Positions 15,846-23,353 of a stretch of 34,749 nt of DNA are shown one piece after another. Numbering within the stretch: the first letter of the stretch is position 1; every line of letters starts with the position of its first letter. The notes beneath the pieces are model-generated. The model did not search any database and was not told where the DNA came from. It worked only from the letters and a program-made list of their open reading frames with translations. Made by a program: the position numbers and the translations under genes. This DNA comes from DASXRA01 sp036558905 (GTDB taxonomy: Bacteria; Actinomycetota; Actinomycetes; Mycobacteriales; Jatrophihabitantaceae). Location of the stretch: NCBI GenBank assembly GCA_036558905.1, contig DATBER010000071.1:1-34749 (forward strand). The letters are read 5' to 3'.

Positions 15846-15876
15846 GGCGACCGCCTGAACCGTCGGCGTGATGGGG

Positions 15877-15882
15877 CAAGAT
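15877..15882 (+). promoter_or_regulatory. Candidate -10 hexamer for the exonuclease gene
   Basis: CAAGAT ends seven bases before ATG 15890, the spacing seen for other apparent leaderless genes here. If it is right, ATG 15881 is inside the promoter and cannot be the start. Confidence 0.3.
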
Positions 15883-15889
15883 GGCGGGC

Positions 15890-16912
15890 ATGGTGCAGGT
15901 GTTGCTGGCCGTCGACGGCAACTCTCTCGTGCACCGGGCCTACCACTCGCAGGCGCGCACCGGCGTCCACTCCCCCGACGGGCGGCCGACCTGGGCGGTA
16001 CGCGGCCTGCTGTCGCAGCTGGTGTCCGCGGTCGAGCGGGTCGACCCGACGGCGATCGTCGTCGGATTCGACGACCCCGATTCGAGCATCCGTCGCGACG
16101 CCTGGCCGCAGTACAAGGCCCAGCGCGGCGACAAGCTCGACACCCTGGTCGACCAGCTCGGCTGCGCGGCCGACGTGCTGCGCGAACTCGGCGTCGCCGT
16201 CGTCATCCCGCCCGGCCTGGAGGCCGACGACGTGCTCGCCTCGGCGGCTGCCTTCGCCCGTGACGCCGGCGCGCAGACCGTGATCATGACGTCCGACCGC
16301 GACGCGTTCTCGCTGATCGACGACACCACGAGCGTGCTGCGCATCATCGACGGCGGCGTCGAGGCATCGCCGATGCTCACCCCGTCGCGCCTGGAGACGA
16401 TGCTCGGCATCCGCCCGGATCAGTACCGCGACTTCGCCGCCCTGCGCGGTGACACGTCGGACAACCTGCCCGGCGTGCGCGGCATCGGTCCCAAGACGGC
16501 CGCCACCCTGCTGCGCGAACTCGGTTCAGCGAAGGCGGCGTTCGACGACGTCGCTGCCGGGGGTGAGCGGGTCGCCGCCGCCATCGGCCCGGCCGGGGCG
16601 CGCCGCCTCGGCACACTCGGCGCCCGCGAGGCCTGGGAGCTGAACTGCCAGGTCATGACCATGCACCGCGACGTGCCGATCGGCGTCGACCTGGACGGCG
16701 GCGTCGGGTGCCTGCCCCTGGGCGTCGACGCGGTGCGCGCCGCCTTCGACGCCCAGCAACTGGCCTGGACGACCAGCACGGCCATCCGGGTGCTGTGCCA
16801 TCAGGAGATGCGCGACGAGCAGTGGCCCGACGAGCCGGTGGCCGACTGGGGCGCCCGCCCGCGCTACGCGCCGCTGCCGAAGCCGAAGAACGAGCAGCTC
16901 GCCCTGTTCTAA
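15890..16912 (+). CDS. Standalone 5'-3' exonuclease (flap nuclease family)
   Basis: 340 residues from ATG 15890 (343 from ATG 15881). It is a FEN-like 5' nuclease equal to the N-terminal domain of DNA polymerase I, without the polymerase. Metal-binding motifs are in place: LLAVDGNSLVHRAYHS, FDDPDSSIRR, EADDVLAS and TSDRDAFSLI, then RGDTSDNLPGVRGIGPKTAATLL, the helix-3-turn-helix DNA-binding region (about 187-209). It presumably removes RNA primers or flaps. Its C-terminus is basic and Pro-rich. The stop overlaps that of the convergent deoR gene by four bases (16909-16912). Confidence 0.9.
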   Translation: MVQVLLAVDGNSLVHRAYHSQARTGVHSPDGRPTWAVRGLLSQLVSAVERVDPTAIVVGFDDPDSSIRRDAWPQYKAQRGDKLDTLVDQLGCAADVLRELGVAVVIPPGLEADDVLASAAAFARDAGAQTVIMTSDRDAFSLIDDTTSVLRIIDGGVEASPMLTPSRLETMLGIRPDQYRDFAALRGDTSDNLPGVRGIGPKTAATLLRELGSAKAAFDDVAAGGERVAAAIGPAGARRLGTLGAREAWELNCQVMTMHRDVPIGVDLDGGVGCLPLGVDAVRAAFDAQQLAWTTSTAIRVLCHQEMRDEQWPDEPVADWGARPRYAPLPKPKNEQLALF

Positions 16913-17691
16913 GCGCGAATTACCTCGACACCGGCCTCGACGAAGCCGCGGATGTGCTCGTCGGTGGCGTCCGTGTCGGTCACCAGCACGTCGATCGACT
17001 CCAACGGGCACAGCCGGGCGAACGCGCGGTGGCCCAGCTTGGAGCTGTCGGCCACCACGACGACCTTACGGGCGCGCGAGGCCATCAGCTGGTTGATCGC
17101 CGCCTCGCTCTCCTGGTGGGTCATCGCGCCGCCGTCGATGTCGATGGCGTCGACACCGAGCACGGCCAGATCGAGCGAGAGCTGTTCGAGGATGCCGGTG
17201 GCCAGCGGGCCGATCAGCTCGTAGGACTGTGGCCGGGCCACCCCGCCGGTGACGACGATCTTGAGGTGGGCCCGCACGGCCAGCTCCGTGGCGATGTTGA
17301 GCGAGTTGGTGACGACAGTGATCGCCGGGTTGTACGAGCCCTGCAGGTCGCCGCGCAGGGCCAGGGCGCGGGCCACCTCGGTCGTGGTGGTACCGCCGTT
17401 GAGCCCCACGATGGCGCCGGGTTCGATCATCTCGGCTGCCGCCTTGCCGATGCGCTGCTTCTCCGAGGCGTACCGCGCGGTCTTGTAGCGCAGCGGCAGG
17501 TCGTAGGCGGCGTTGTTCGACACGGCGCCGCCGTGGGTGCGGGTGAGCAGCTGCTGCTGGGCCAGGATGTCCAGGTCGCGCCGGATGGTGGCCGCCGAGA
17601 CGCGCAGCTCGCTGGCTGCCTCGTCGACGTCGAGGGTCCCGTCACGATTGAGCAGTTCCAGAATCGAGCCGAGCCGTTCATGCTTACTCAT
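16909..17691 (-). CDS. DeoR family sugar-operon repressor
   Basis: 260-residue repressor. The N-terminal helix-turn-helix is RLGSILELLNRDGTLDVDEAASELRVSAATIRRDLDIL with the family signature A-T-I-R-R-D-L, followed by LTRTHGGAV. The C-terminal DeoRC domain binds a phosphosugar: VGLNGGTTTTEVARAL, VVTNSLNIATEL, VVTGG, GVDAIDIDGGAMTHQESEAAINQLMASRARKVVVVADSSKLGHRAF. It faces the SIS gene over a 161-base divergent region with a TGTAC-N7-GTACA palindrome. It is most likely the local repressor of the SIS-ROK-PfkB-aldolase genes, with an intermediate of that route as inducer. AgaR/GlpR-like subtype cannot be settled. Confidence 0.9.
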   Translation of the reverse strand: MSKHERLGSILELLNRDGTLDVDEAASELRVSAATIRRDLDILAQQQLLTRTHGGAVSNNAAYDLPLRYKTARYASEKQRIGKAAAEMIEPGAIVGLNGGTTTTEVARALALRGDLQGSYNPAITVVTNSLNIATELAVRAHLKIVVTGGVARPQSYELIGPLATGILEQLSLDLAVLGVDAIDIDGGAMTHQESEAAINQLMASRARKVVVVADSSKLGHRAFARLCPLESIDVLVTDTDATDEHIRGFVEAGVEVIRA

Positions 17692-17757
17692 CGGGCTACG
17701 CCTCGCTCATGTCCGGCCGCCCGGTGGACGGATTCCTGCAAATCCAAGCAGTGAGAC

Positions 17758-17774
17758 TGTACGCTTGCGGTACA
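17758..17774. promoter_or_regulatory. Candidate operator TGTAC-N7-GTACA in the DeoR/SIS divergent region
   Basis: A 5-bp inverted repeat around GCTTGCG, 67 bases upstream of the deoR start and about 80 bases ahead of the SIS start. A second one, ATTC-CGGCC-GAAT, is at 17794-17806. Either could bind the adjacent DeoR repressor. Inference from position only. Confidence 0.4.
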
Positions 17775-17852
17775 TCCGCGCGAAGATGCACGATATTCCG
17801 GCCGAATGCGCAAGAACGCGCGGACGAACCCGCGGACACAGGGAGTGGGTAC

Positions 17853-18725
17853 ATGACCTTCGTCGAGGACGAGATCGCGAGCCAGCCCGACTGCTGGGCG
17901 GCCGCCCTCGAGCTGGCGGCCTCACCGCTGCTACCGGCCGCGGGCGAGCGGGTGGCCGTCGTCGGCTGCGGCACCTCCTGGTTCGTGGCCCAGTGCTACG
18001 CGACATTGCGCGAGGCGGCCGGGCTGGGTGAGACCGACGCGTTCGCCGCGTCCGAGGCGCCGGCCGACCGGTCCTACGACCGGCTCGTCGCGATCAGCCG
18101 GTCCGGCACCACGACCGAGGTGCTCGAGCTGCTCGACCGGGTCAACGGGCCCAGTCTGGCCATCACCGCCGATCCCGGCACGCCGGTGGTCGAGCTGGCC
18201 GACGAGACGATCAGCCTGCCGTTCGCCGACGAGCGCTCGGTCGTGCAGACCCGGTTTGCCACATCGACGCTGGCCCTGCTGCGGGCCCACCTGGGCAAGG
18301 ACCTGACCGCCGCCATCGCCGACGCGCGCACCACCGTCGGGGCGGACCTGCCCGAGGGCGCGCTCGACCGCGGCCAGTTCACCTTCCTGGGCCGGCACTG
18401 GACGGTGGGCCTGGCCAACGAGGCCGCGCTCAAGATGCGCGAAGCGTCGCTGTCGTGGTCGGAGTCCTACCCGGCCATGGAGTACCGGCACGGGCCGATC
18501 AGCATCGCCGACAAGCACAGCCTGGTCTGGATGCTCGGCGCCGCCCCGGACGGGCTGCGCGACGAGGTCACGGCCACCGGCGCCACCTGGGTCGAGTCGA
18601 ACTGCGACCCGATGGCCGAGCTGATCCGCGCGCAGCGGCTGGCCGTCGCCGTCGGCCGGGGCCGCGACCTGGACCCCGACAACCCCCGCAACCTCACTCG
18701 TTCGGTGATCCTCGACCCGGCCTAG
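17853..18725 (+). CDS. SIS-domain sugar isomerase/deaminase, AgaS/GlmS-like
   Basis: 290-residue cytosolic protein with two SIS domains. The first holds VVGCGTSWFVAQCYATLRE and ISRSGTTTEVLELL, the phosphosugar-binding Ser/Thr loops. The second holds NEAALKMREASLSWSESYPAMEYRHGPIS, where the E-x-x-x-x-x-E and EYRHGP match the isomerase part of GlmS/AgaS. AgaS proteins deaminate and isomerise hexosamine-6-phosphate. ATG 17853 follows GGGAG with seven bases spacing; the longer frame from 17709 is the intergenic region. It is the first gene of a five-gene cluster (with DeoR divergent). Exact substrate (GlcN-6-P or GalN-6-P) cannot be decided. Confidence 0.85.
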   Translation: MTFVEDEIASQPDCWAAALELAASPLLPAAGERVAVVGCGTSWFVAQCYATLREAAGLGETDAFAASEAPADRSYDRLVAISRSGTTTEVLELLDRVNGPSLAITADPGTPVVELADETISLPFADERSVVQTRFATSTLALLRAHLGKDLTAAIADARTTVGADLPEGALDRGQFTFLGRHWTVGLANEAALKMREASLSWSESYPAMEYRHGPISIADKHSLVWMLGAAPDGLRDEVTATGATWVESNCDPMAELIRAQRLAVAVGRGRDLDPDNPRNLTRSVILDPA

Positions 18726-18728
18726 ATT
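18723..18728 (+). promoter_or_regulatory. Candidate -10 hexamer for the ROK gene
   Basis: TAGATT begins at the SIS stop codon and ends seven bases before ATG 18736, with no Shine-Dalgarno between. An internal leaderless promoter is possible. It may equally be chance. Confidence 0.3.
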
Positions 18729-18735
18729 CACCCGC

Positions 18736-19647
18736 ATGAACTGCGTCATCGCCCTCGACGTCGGCGGTACGTCGATGAAGGCCGCCCTGGTCGACGAGCA
18801 GCATCAGGTGATCACGTCGGCGCGCATCCCGACCGGACGGGCCGACGGATCGGATGCAGTGGTCGAGCGCATCGTGGCCACCGTGGTCGACCAGTTGGCC
18901 GCAGCCGGGCAGGCCGGCCACACCCCGCGCGGGGTGGGCGTGGTCGTGCCGGGCATCGTCGACGAGGATCGCGGACTCGCCGTCTTCTCGGCCAATCTGG
19001 GCTGGCGCGACGCGCCACTGGTCGAGCTGATCGAGAAGCGGGTCGACGTCCCGGTGGCGTTCGGGCACGACGTGCGGGCCGGCGGCCTGGCCGAGGGCGA
19101 GCTGGGCGCGGCGCGCGGCGTTCGCGACTACCTGTTCCTGCCGATCGGCACCGGCATTGCCGGGGCGGTCGTGCTCGACGGGCAGCCGTACTCGGGACAC
19201 GGCTACGCCGGCGAGATCGGGCACATGATCGTCGACCCGACCGGCCCGGAGTGCGCGTGTGGCGCGTACGGCTGCCTGGAGGCCATCGCCTCGGCGGCCG
19301 CCATCGCCCGGCGCTACGCCGCCCGCACCGGGCAGTCGGTCGAGACGCACGACCTGCGCGAACTCGTCGACGCCGGCGACCCGGATGCCGTCGCGGTCTG
19401 GGGCGAGGCCATCGAGGCGCTGACCCGGGCGCTGGCTGCCTATTCCACCCTGCTCGGTCCCGAGCTCGTCGTGGTCGGCGGCGGGCTGGCCGAGGCGGGT
19501 GCCGTACTGCTCGACCCGCTGGCCCGCTCGCTCGACGGACGGCTGACCTTTCAGCGGCGGCCCCGTCTCGTCCTGGCCCAGCTGGGCGACCAGGCCGGAG
19601 CGCTCGGCGCCGGACTGCTGGCCTGGCGGCGGGCGGCGCCTCGTTGA
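18736..19647 (+). CDS. ROK family sugar kinase
   Basis: 303-residue kinase. ALDVGGTSMKAALVD is the ATP-phosphate loop, GHDVRAGGLAEGELGAARG holds the catalytic Asp (D-V-R-A instead of the usual N-D-V-N-A), and GHMIVDPTGPECACGAYGCLEA (His163, Cys173, Cys175, Cys180) is the ROK zinc motif. No N-terminal helix-turn-helix is present, so it is a kinase, not a regulator. The 10-base gap from the SIS stop and the TTGA overlap with the PfkB gene place it in the operon. It is expected to phosphorylate the incoming hexose or hexosamine at the 6-position. Confidence 0.88.
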   Translation: MNCVIALDVGGTSMKAALVDEQHQVITSARIPTGRADGSDAVVERIVATVVDQLAAAGQAGHTPRGVGVVVPGIVDEDRGLAVFSANLGWRDAPLVELIEKRVDVPVAFGHDVRAGGLAEGELGAARGVRDYLFLPIGTGIAGAVVLDGQPYSGHGYAGEIGHMIVDPTGPECACGAYGCLEAIASAAAIARRYAARTGQSVETHDLRELVDAGDPDAVAVWGEAIEALTRALAAYSTLLGPELVVVGGGLAEAGAVLLDPLARSLDGRLTFQRRPRLVLAQLGDQAGALGAGLLAWRRAAPR

Positions 19648-20531
19648 TCCTGACCGTCACCCTCAATGCCGCGCTCGACGTCACCTATCAGGTCGACGCC
19701 CTCGTGGTGCACGGCACGAACCGCGCCCGCGACGTGCACCAGCGCGCCGGCGGCAAGGGGATCAACGTCGCCCGCGTGCTGCAGGCCCTGGGCCAGGACG
19801 TCGTGATCACCGGCCTGGCCGGCGGCGGCACCGGCGCCGACATCCGCCGCGACCTGGCCATCGCCCCGCTGCGCGACGAGCTGGTCGACGTGGCCGGCGA
19901 GAGCCGCCGCACCGTCACGATCGTCGACACCGACGCCACCGTGGTGAACGAGCCGGGCCCGGTCGTCGGCCCCGACGAGTGGGCCGGGTTCGTGCGCCGG
20001 TTCGCCCAGCTGGCCCCGACGGCCGACGTGGTGGTGCTGGCCGGGTCGTTGCCGCCCGGGGTGCCCGTTGACGGGTACGCGATCCTCGGCGCAGCGTCCG
20101 GGGCGCCGGTGCTGCTCGACACGTCCGGCCCGGCGCTGCGGGCCGGCCTGGCCGCCCACCCGGCGGTGGTGAAGCCGAATCGCGACGAGCTGGCCGAGAT
20201 CGCCGACTCGCCCTCGGCACTGCGGGCGAAGGGCGCGGGCGCGGTGGTCGTTTCAGCCGGCGCCGACGGGCTGGTGGCCGTCACCGGCGAGGGCAGTTGG
20301 CGGGCCCGGCCAGCCGAGCGCGTGGCCGGCAACCCGACCGGTGCCGGCGACGCCGTGGTCGCCGCGCTGGCCGCCGGCCTGGCGACGGGCGATCCCTGGC
20401 CGGATCGGCTGCGCGACGCCGTCGCCCTGTCGGCGGCCACCGTGCTGCACCCCGTGGCCGGCGCCTTCGATGCCGACGCCTACGCCCGGTTCCGGCCTAC
20501 CGTCACGGTCGAGGAGATCCCATGCCCCTGA
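19644..20531 (+). CDS. PfkB-family hexose-phosphate kinase (1-PFK/tagatose-6-P kinase type)
   Basis: 295 residues from TTG 19644, which overlaps the ROK stop (TTGA). The start LTVTLNAALDVTYQVD, RAGGKGINVARVLQALG (signature 1) and VKPNRDELAEI, GNPTGAGDAVVAALAAGLATG (signature 2 with anion-hole GAGD) are those of the LacC/FruK branch. It adds a second phosphate to fructose-1-P or tagatose-6-P. With an aldolase right after it, tagatose-6-phosphate kinase is a fair guess. Its end overlaps the aldolase start by ten bases, so translation is coupled. TTG is the only start preserving the N-terminal beta strand. Confidence 0.87.
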   Translation: MILTVTLNAALDVTYQVDALVVHGTNRARDVHQRAGGKGINVARVLQALGQDVVITGLAGGGTGADIRRDLAIAPLRDELVDVAGESRRTVTIVDTDATVVNEPGPVVGPDEWAGFVRRFAQLAPTADVVVLAGSLPPGVPVDGYAILGAASGAPVLLDTSGPALRAGLAAHPAVVKPNRDELAEIADSPSALRAKGAGAVVVSAGADGLVAVTGEGSWRARPAERVAGNPTGAGDAVVAALAAGLATGDPWPDRLRDAVALSAATVLHPVAGAFDADAYARFRPTVTVEEIPCP

Positions 20532-21325
20532 GTTCCACTGCGGATGTCATCGCGACGGGCGGCGGCATCGGCGCGTTCAACGTCATCACGCTCGAGCACG
20601 CCGAGGCGATCGTGCGCGGGGCGGAGACGGCCGGCCGGCCGGTCATCACGCAGATCAGCCAGAACGCGGTGCGCTACCACGGCGCGCTGGCCCCGATCAC
20701 GGCGGCGACGCTGGCGGTGGCGGCCGCCGCCGACGTGCCTGTCGCGGTCCACCTCGACCACGCCACCGACGTGGACCTCGTCCGGGAGGCGGTCGAGCTC
20801 GGCGTCGGCTCGGTCATGTTCGACGCCTCGGCGCTGGAGTACACCGAGAACGTCGCGGCGACAGCGAACGTGGTGGCCGAATGCCACGGTGTCGGCGTCT
20901 GGGTCGAGGCCGAGCTGGGCGAGGTCGGCGGCAAGGACGGCGTGCACGCTCCCGGGGCGCGCACCGATCCCGACGAGGCGCTCGCGTTCGTCGAGGCCAC
21001 CGGCGTGGACGCGCTGGCCGTCGCGGTCGGTAGCAGCCACGCGATGCTGACCCGCGACGCCGCCCTCGACTTCGACCTGATCGCCGCCCTGCACGCCGAG
21101 CTGCCGGTGCCGCTGGTGCTGCATGGCTCGTCCGGCGTCCCGGACGAGGGCCTGCGCCGGGCGGTGGCGGAGGGAATCGTCAAGGTCAACATCGGCACGC
21201 AGCTCAACAAGGTGTTCACCGCCGGCGTCCGGTCGGTGGACGCCGTCGATCCGCGCAAATACCTCGCCCCGGCCCGGGACGCCGTCGCCGCCGAAGTGGC
21301 CCGCCTCGTCATACTTCTCGGTTAG
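20522..21325 (+). CDS. Class II ketose-bisphosphate aldolase
   Basis: 267-residue zinc aldolase that splits a ketohexose bisphosphate into dihydroxyacetone phosphate and glyceraldehyde 3-phosphate. The zinc ligands and active site are seen in VAVHLDHATD (His), VEAELGEVGGKDG (Glu), AVAVGSSHAM, VLHGSSGVPD (His) and VKVNIGTQLN. SSHAM replaces the more usual T-x-H-G, so it is a GatY/KbaY-like rather than a classical FbaA sequence. ATG 20522 follows GAGGAG with about six bases and overlaps the kinase by ten bases. It ends the sugar cluster; no transporter or deacetylase gene follows. Confidence 0.88.
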   Translation: MPLSSTADVIATGGGIGAFNVITLEHAEAIVRGAETAGRPVITQISQNAVRYHGALAPITAATLAVAAAADVPVAVHLDHATDVDLVREAVELGVGSVMFDASALEYTENVAATANVVAECHGVGVWVEAELGEVGGKDGVHAPGARTDPDEALAFVEATGVDALAVAVGSSHAMLTRDAALDFDLIAALHAELPVPLVLHGSSGVPDEGLRRAVAEGIVKVNIGTQLNKVFTAGVRSVDAVDPRKYLAPARDAVAAEVARLVILLG

Positions 21326-21328
21326 CCT
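21323..21328 (+). promoter_or_regulatory. Candidate -10 hexamer for the FAD oxidase gene
   Basis: TAGCCT, which begins with the aldolase stop codon, ends six bases before ATG 21335. The same hexamer precedes the DUF2530 start. It suggests a leaderless transcript separate from the sugar operon. Confidence 0.35.
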
Positions 21329-21334
21329 GCCGGC

Positions 21335-22660
21335 ATGTTCGACGCGCTGCGCGCCGCGATCGACGGCGCAGTTATCCAGCCCGGCGACCCCGCCTACGAC
21401 GAGTCCCGCAAGCCGGCCCTCGAACGGTTCCACGACGTCAAGCCCCAGGCCGTCGTGCGGGCTACCAGCGCCGGCGACGTGGCCGAGACGATCGCATTCG
21501 CCCGTTGCTCGCAGGTGCACCTCACCCCGCGCAGTGGCGGGCACTGCTTCGCCGCCCGGTCGTCCACCACCGGCATCGTGCTCGACGTCGGCCCGATGCA
21601 CGAGGTGGTCGTCGACGGCGACACCGCCACGGTCGGCGCCGGTACGCGACTGCAGCAGCTCTACGCCGACCTGTGGCAGCACGGCCGCACCCTCAACATC
21701 GGCTGCGGCCAGACCGTCGGCATCGCCGGGCTGACCCTCGGCGGCGGCCTGGGCCAGCTCGGGCGCGCGTACGGGCTGACCTGCGACCGGCTGCTCGGCG
21801 CCGAGGTCGTGCTGGCCGACGGCCGCATCGTCGACACCGACGACGACCCCGACCTGTTCTGGGCGTTGCGCGGCGCCGGCGGCGGGCAGTTCGGCGTGGT
21901 GACGCAGCTGCGGTTCGCGACCATCGCCGACCCGGCCACCACGCTGTTCGACTTGACCTGGCGGCAGGCCGATGCCGCCGACGTCGTCGAGCGGTGGCTG
22001 GCAGTCGCGCCCACCGCCGACGAAAGCCTGAACGCCAACATCCGAATCGTCGCCGGCAGCGACCCCGACGTCGAACCGACCCTGCACCTATTCGGTATCC
22101 ACCTCGGCTCGCGGGCCGAAGCCGAGCAGCTGCTGGCCCGGTGCGGCGACCCGGCGACCAGCCACGTCGCCGAGCTGCCCTACCAGCAGGCCAAGCCGGC
22201 CCTGTCCGGGTTGGGCGCCGAGCCGCCGAGCACCGAGCCGCGCTTCGAGACCGGCCATTCGGAGTTCTTCGCCCGGACGCTGCCCCGCGCCGTCATCGAC
22301 CAGCTGCTGGCCACGTTCGCGGCCACCCGCGAGCCGGGCACCTACCGCGAGCTCAACTTCACGCCGTGGGGCGGCGCCTACAACCGGCCCGCCGAGTCGG
22401 CCACCGCGTTCGCGCACCGCGACGAGCTCTACCTGGTCGAGCACCTGCAGCAGCTGCCGGCCGGACGGATCGACGCCTGGGTGGACGAGTCCTGGGACAT
22501 CGTCCGCCCGTACGGCTCGGGCCGGGTCTACCCGAACTTTCCCAGCGCCGACCTGGACGACCCGCTGCCGGCCTACCACGGCGGCAACCTGCCCCGGCTG
22601 CGCGAACTGAAGCAGCGCTACGACCCGGACCGGTTCTTCCACTTCCCGCAAGGACTCTGA
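21335..22660 (+). CDS. FAD-linked oxidase, berberine-bridge-enzyme type
   Basis: 441-residue flavoprotein. The PCMH FAD domain covers about 30-205: VVRATSAGDVAETIAFAR, LTPRSGGHCFAARSS with His70 as covalent flavin anchor, GTRLQQLYADLWQHGRTLNIGCGQTVGIAGLTLGGG and LRGAGGGQFGVVTQLRF. The substrate domain follows and ends YDPDRFFHFPQGL, the BBE C-terminal motif. Bicovalent members have Cys two residues before T-V-G; here that place is Gly and Cys124 is one residue earlier, so single-point attachment through His70 is possible. No signal peptide is present. Substrate unknown, perhaps a sugar or secondary metabolite. Stop abuts the next gene. Confidence 0.85.
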   Translation: MFDALRAAIDGAVIQPGDPAYDESRKPALERFHDVKPQAVVRATSAGDVAETIAFARCSQVHLTPRSGGHCFAARSSTTGIVLDVGPMHEVVVDGDTATVGAGTRLQQLYADLWQHGRTLNIGCGQTVGIAGLTLGGGLGQLGRAYGLTCDRLLGAEVVLADGRIVDTDDDPDLFWALRGAGGGQFGVVTQLRFATIADPATTLFDLTWRQADAADVVERWLAVAPTADESLNANIRIVAGSDPDVEPTLHLFGIHLGSRAEAEQLLARCGDPATSHVAELPYQQAKPALSGLGAEPPSTEPRFETGHSEFFARTLPRAVIDQLLATFAATREPGTYRELNFTPWGGAYNRPAESATAFAHRDELYLVEHLQQLPAGRIDAWVDESWDIVRPYGSGRVYPNFPSADLDDPLPAYHGGNLPRLRELKQRYDPDRFFHFPQGL

Positions 22661-23290
22661 ATGCGGTTCAGCGGCTGGCCCGACGCGGCGTTCGACATCC
22701 TGCTGAAACTGGAGGGCGAGCCGACGCGCGACCAACTGAAGGCCCACCGCGCCGACCTGGAACGGCACGTCCGCGGGCCGATGCAGCTCTTGTGCGACGA
22801 CCTCAACGCCGACCGCGAATTCGGCACGTTCTACCTCGGCGGGCTCACCGACCGCCCGGCGATGTGGCAGCGGCAGACCGCAACGGCGTGGATCTCGCGC
22901 CGCGTCCGGATCACGATCAGCCTCGATGTCGACGGGCTGGCCGTCGAGGGTGGGTCGGCCAACGCGGCCGGCGACCAGGTGCCGGTGTTCCGGCGCATGG
23001 TCGCGGCTGACGCCAGTGGGGCCGAGCTGGCCGGAATCGTCGAGGACCTGGACCGCGACGGGTTCGAGCTGGTCGGCCCCACGCTGCAGCGCGTGCCCAG
23101 CGGCTACCACGCCGACCACGCGCGGGCCGATCTGCTGCGCCGCCGCTCCGTGTTCGCCCGCAAGTGCCTGGACACCGACCCGCACCAGGCGGCCGCCGCC
23201 GGGGCGATCGTGACCGCGCTGCGCCCGCTGCACGCCCTCACCACGTGGTGCATCGACCACGTCTCGACCACCGGCTGGGAACACCCCTAG
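22661..23290 (+). CDS. DUF2461 family protein
   Basis: 209-residue protein of the DUF2461 (TIGR02453) family, function unknown. It begins MRFSGWPDAAFDILLKLE, continues LKAHRADLERHVRGPMQLL, and has FGTFYLGG, RRVRITISLDVDGLAVEGG, RADLLRRRSVFARKCLDTDP regions. The usual family N-terminus carries N-N-x-R-x-W-F where this one has PTRDQLKA, so it is a divergent member. ATG follows the TGA of the FAD oxidase with no gap, so the two form one transcript. No signal or membrane segment is present. Confidence 0.75.
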   Translation: MRFSGWPDAAFDILLKLEGEPTRDQLKAHRADLERHVRGPMQLLCDDLNADREFGTFYLGGLTDRPAMWQRQTATAWISRRVRITISLDVDGLAVEGGSANAAGDQVPVFRRMVAADASGAELAGIVEDLDRDGFELVGPTLQRVPSGYHADHARADLLRRRSVFARKCLDTDPHQAAAAGAIVTALRPLHALTTWCIDHVSTTGWEHP

Positions 23291-23353
23291 CGATACCGGA
23301 ACAGGCGCGGTGTCGTCCCCGTTGGGAGAATGGTCGAGACACCGAGGAGAAAC

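Noticed and set aside
16909..21325. Sugar cluster as a recent genomic island
   Set aside because: GC3 and codon use look like the neighbours, and there is no integrase, tRNA or direct-repeat border. Only its place between XPB and its partner hints at insertion.
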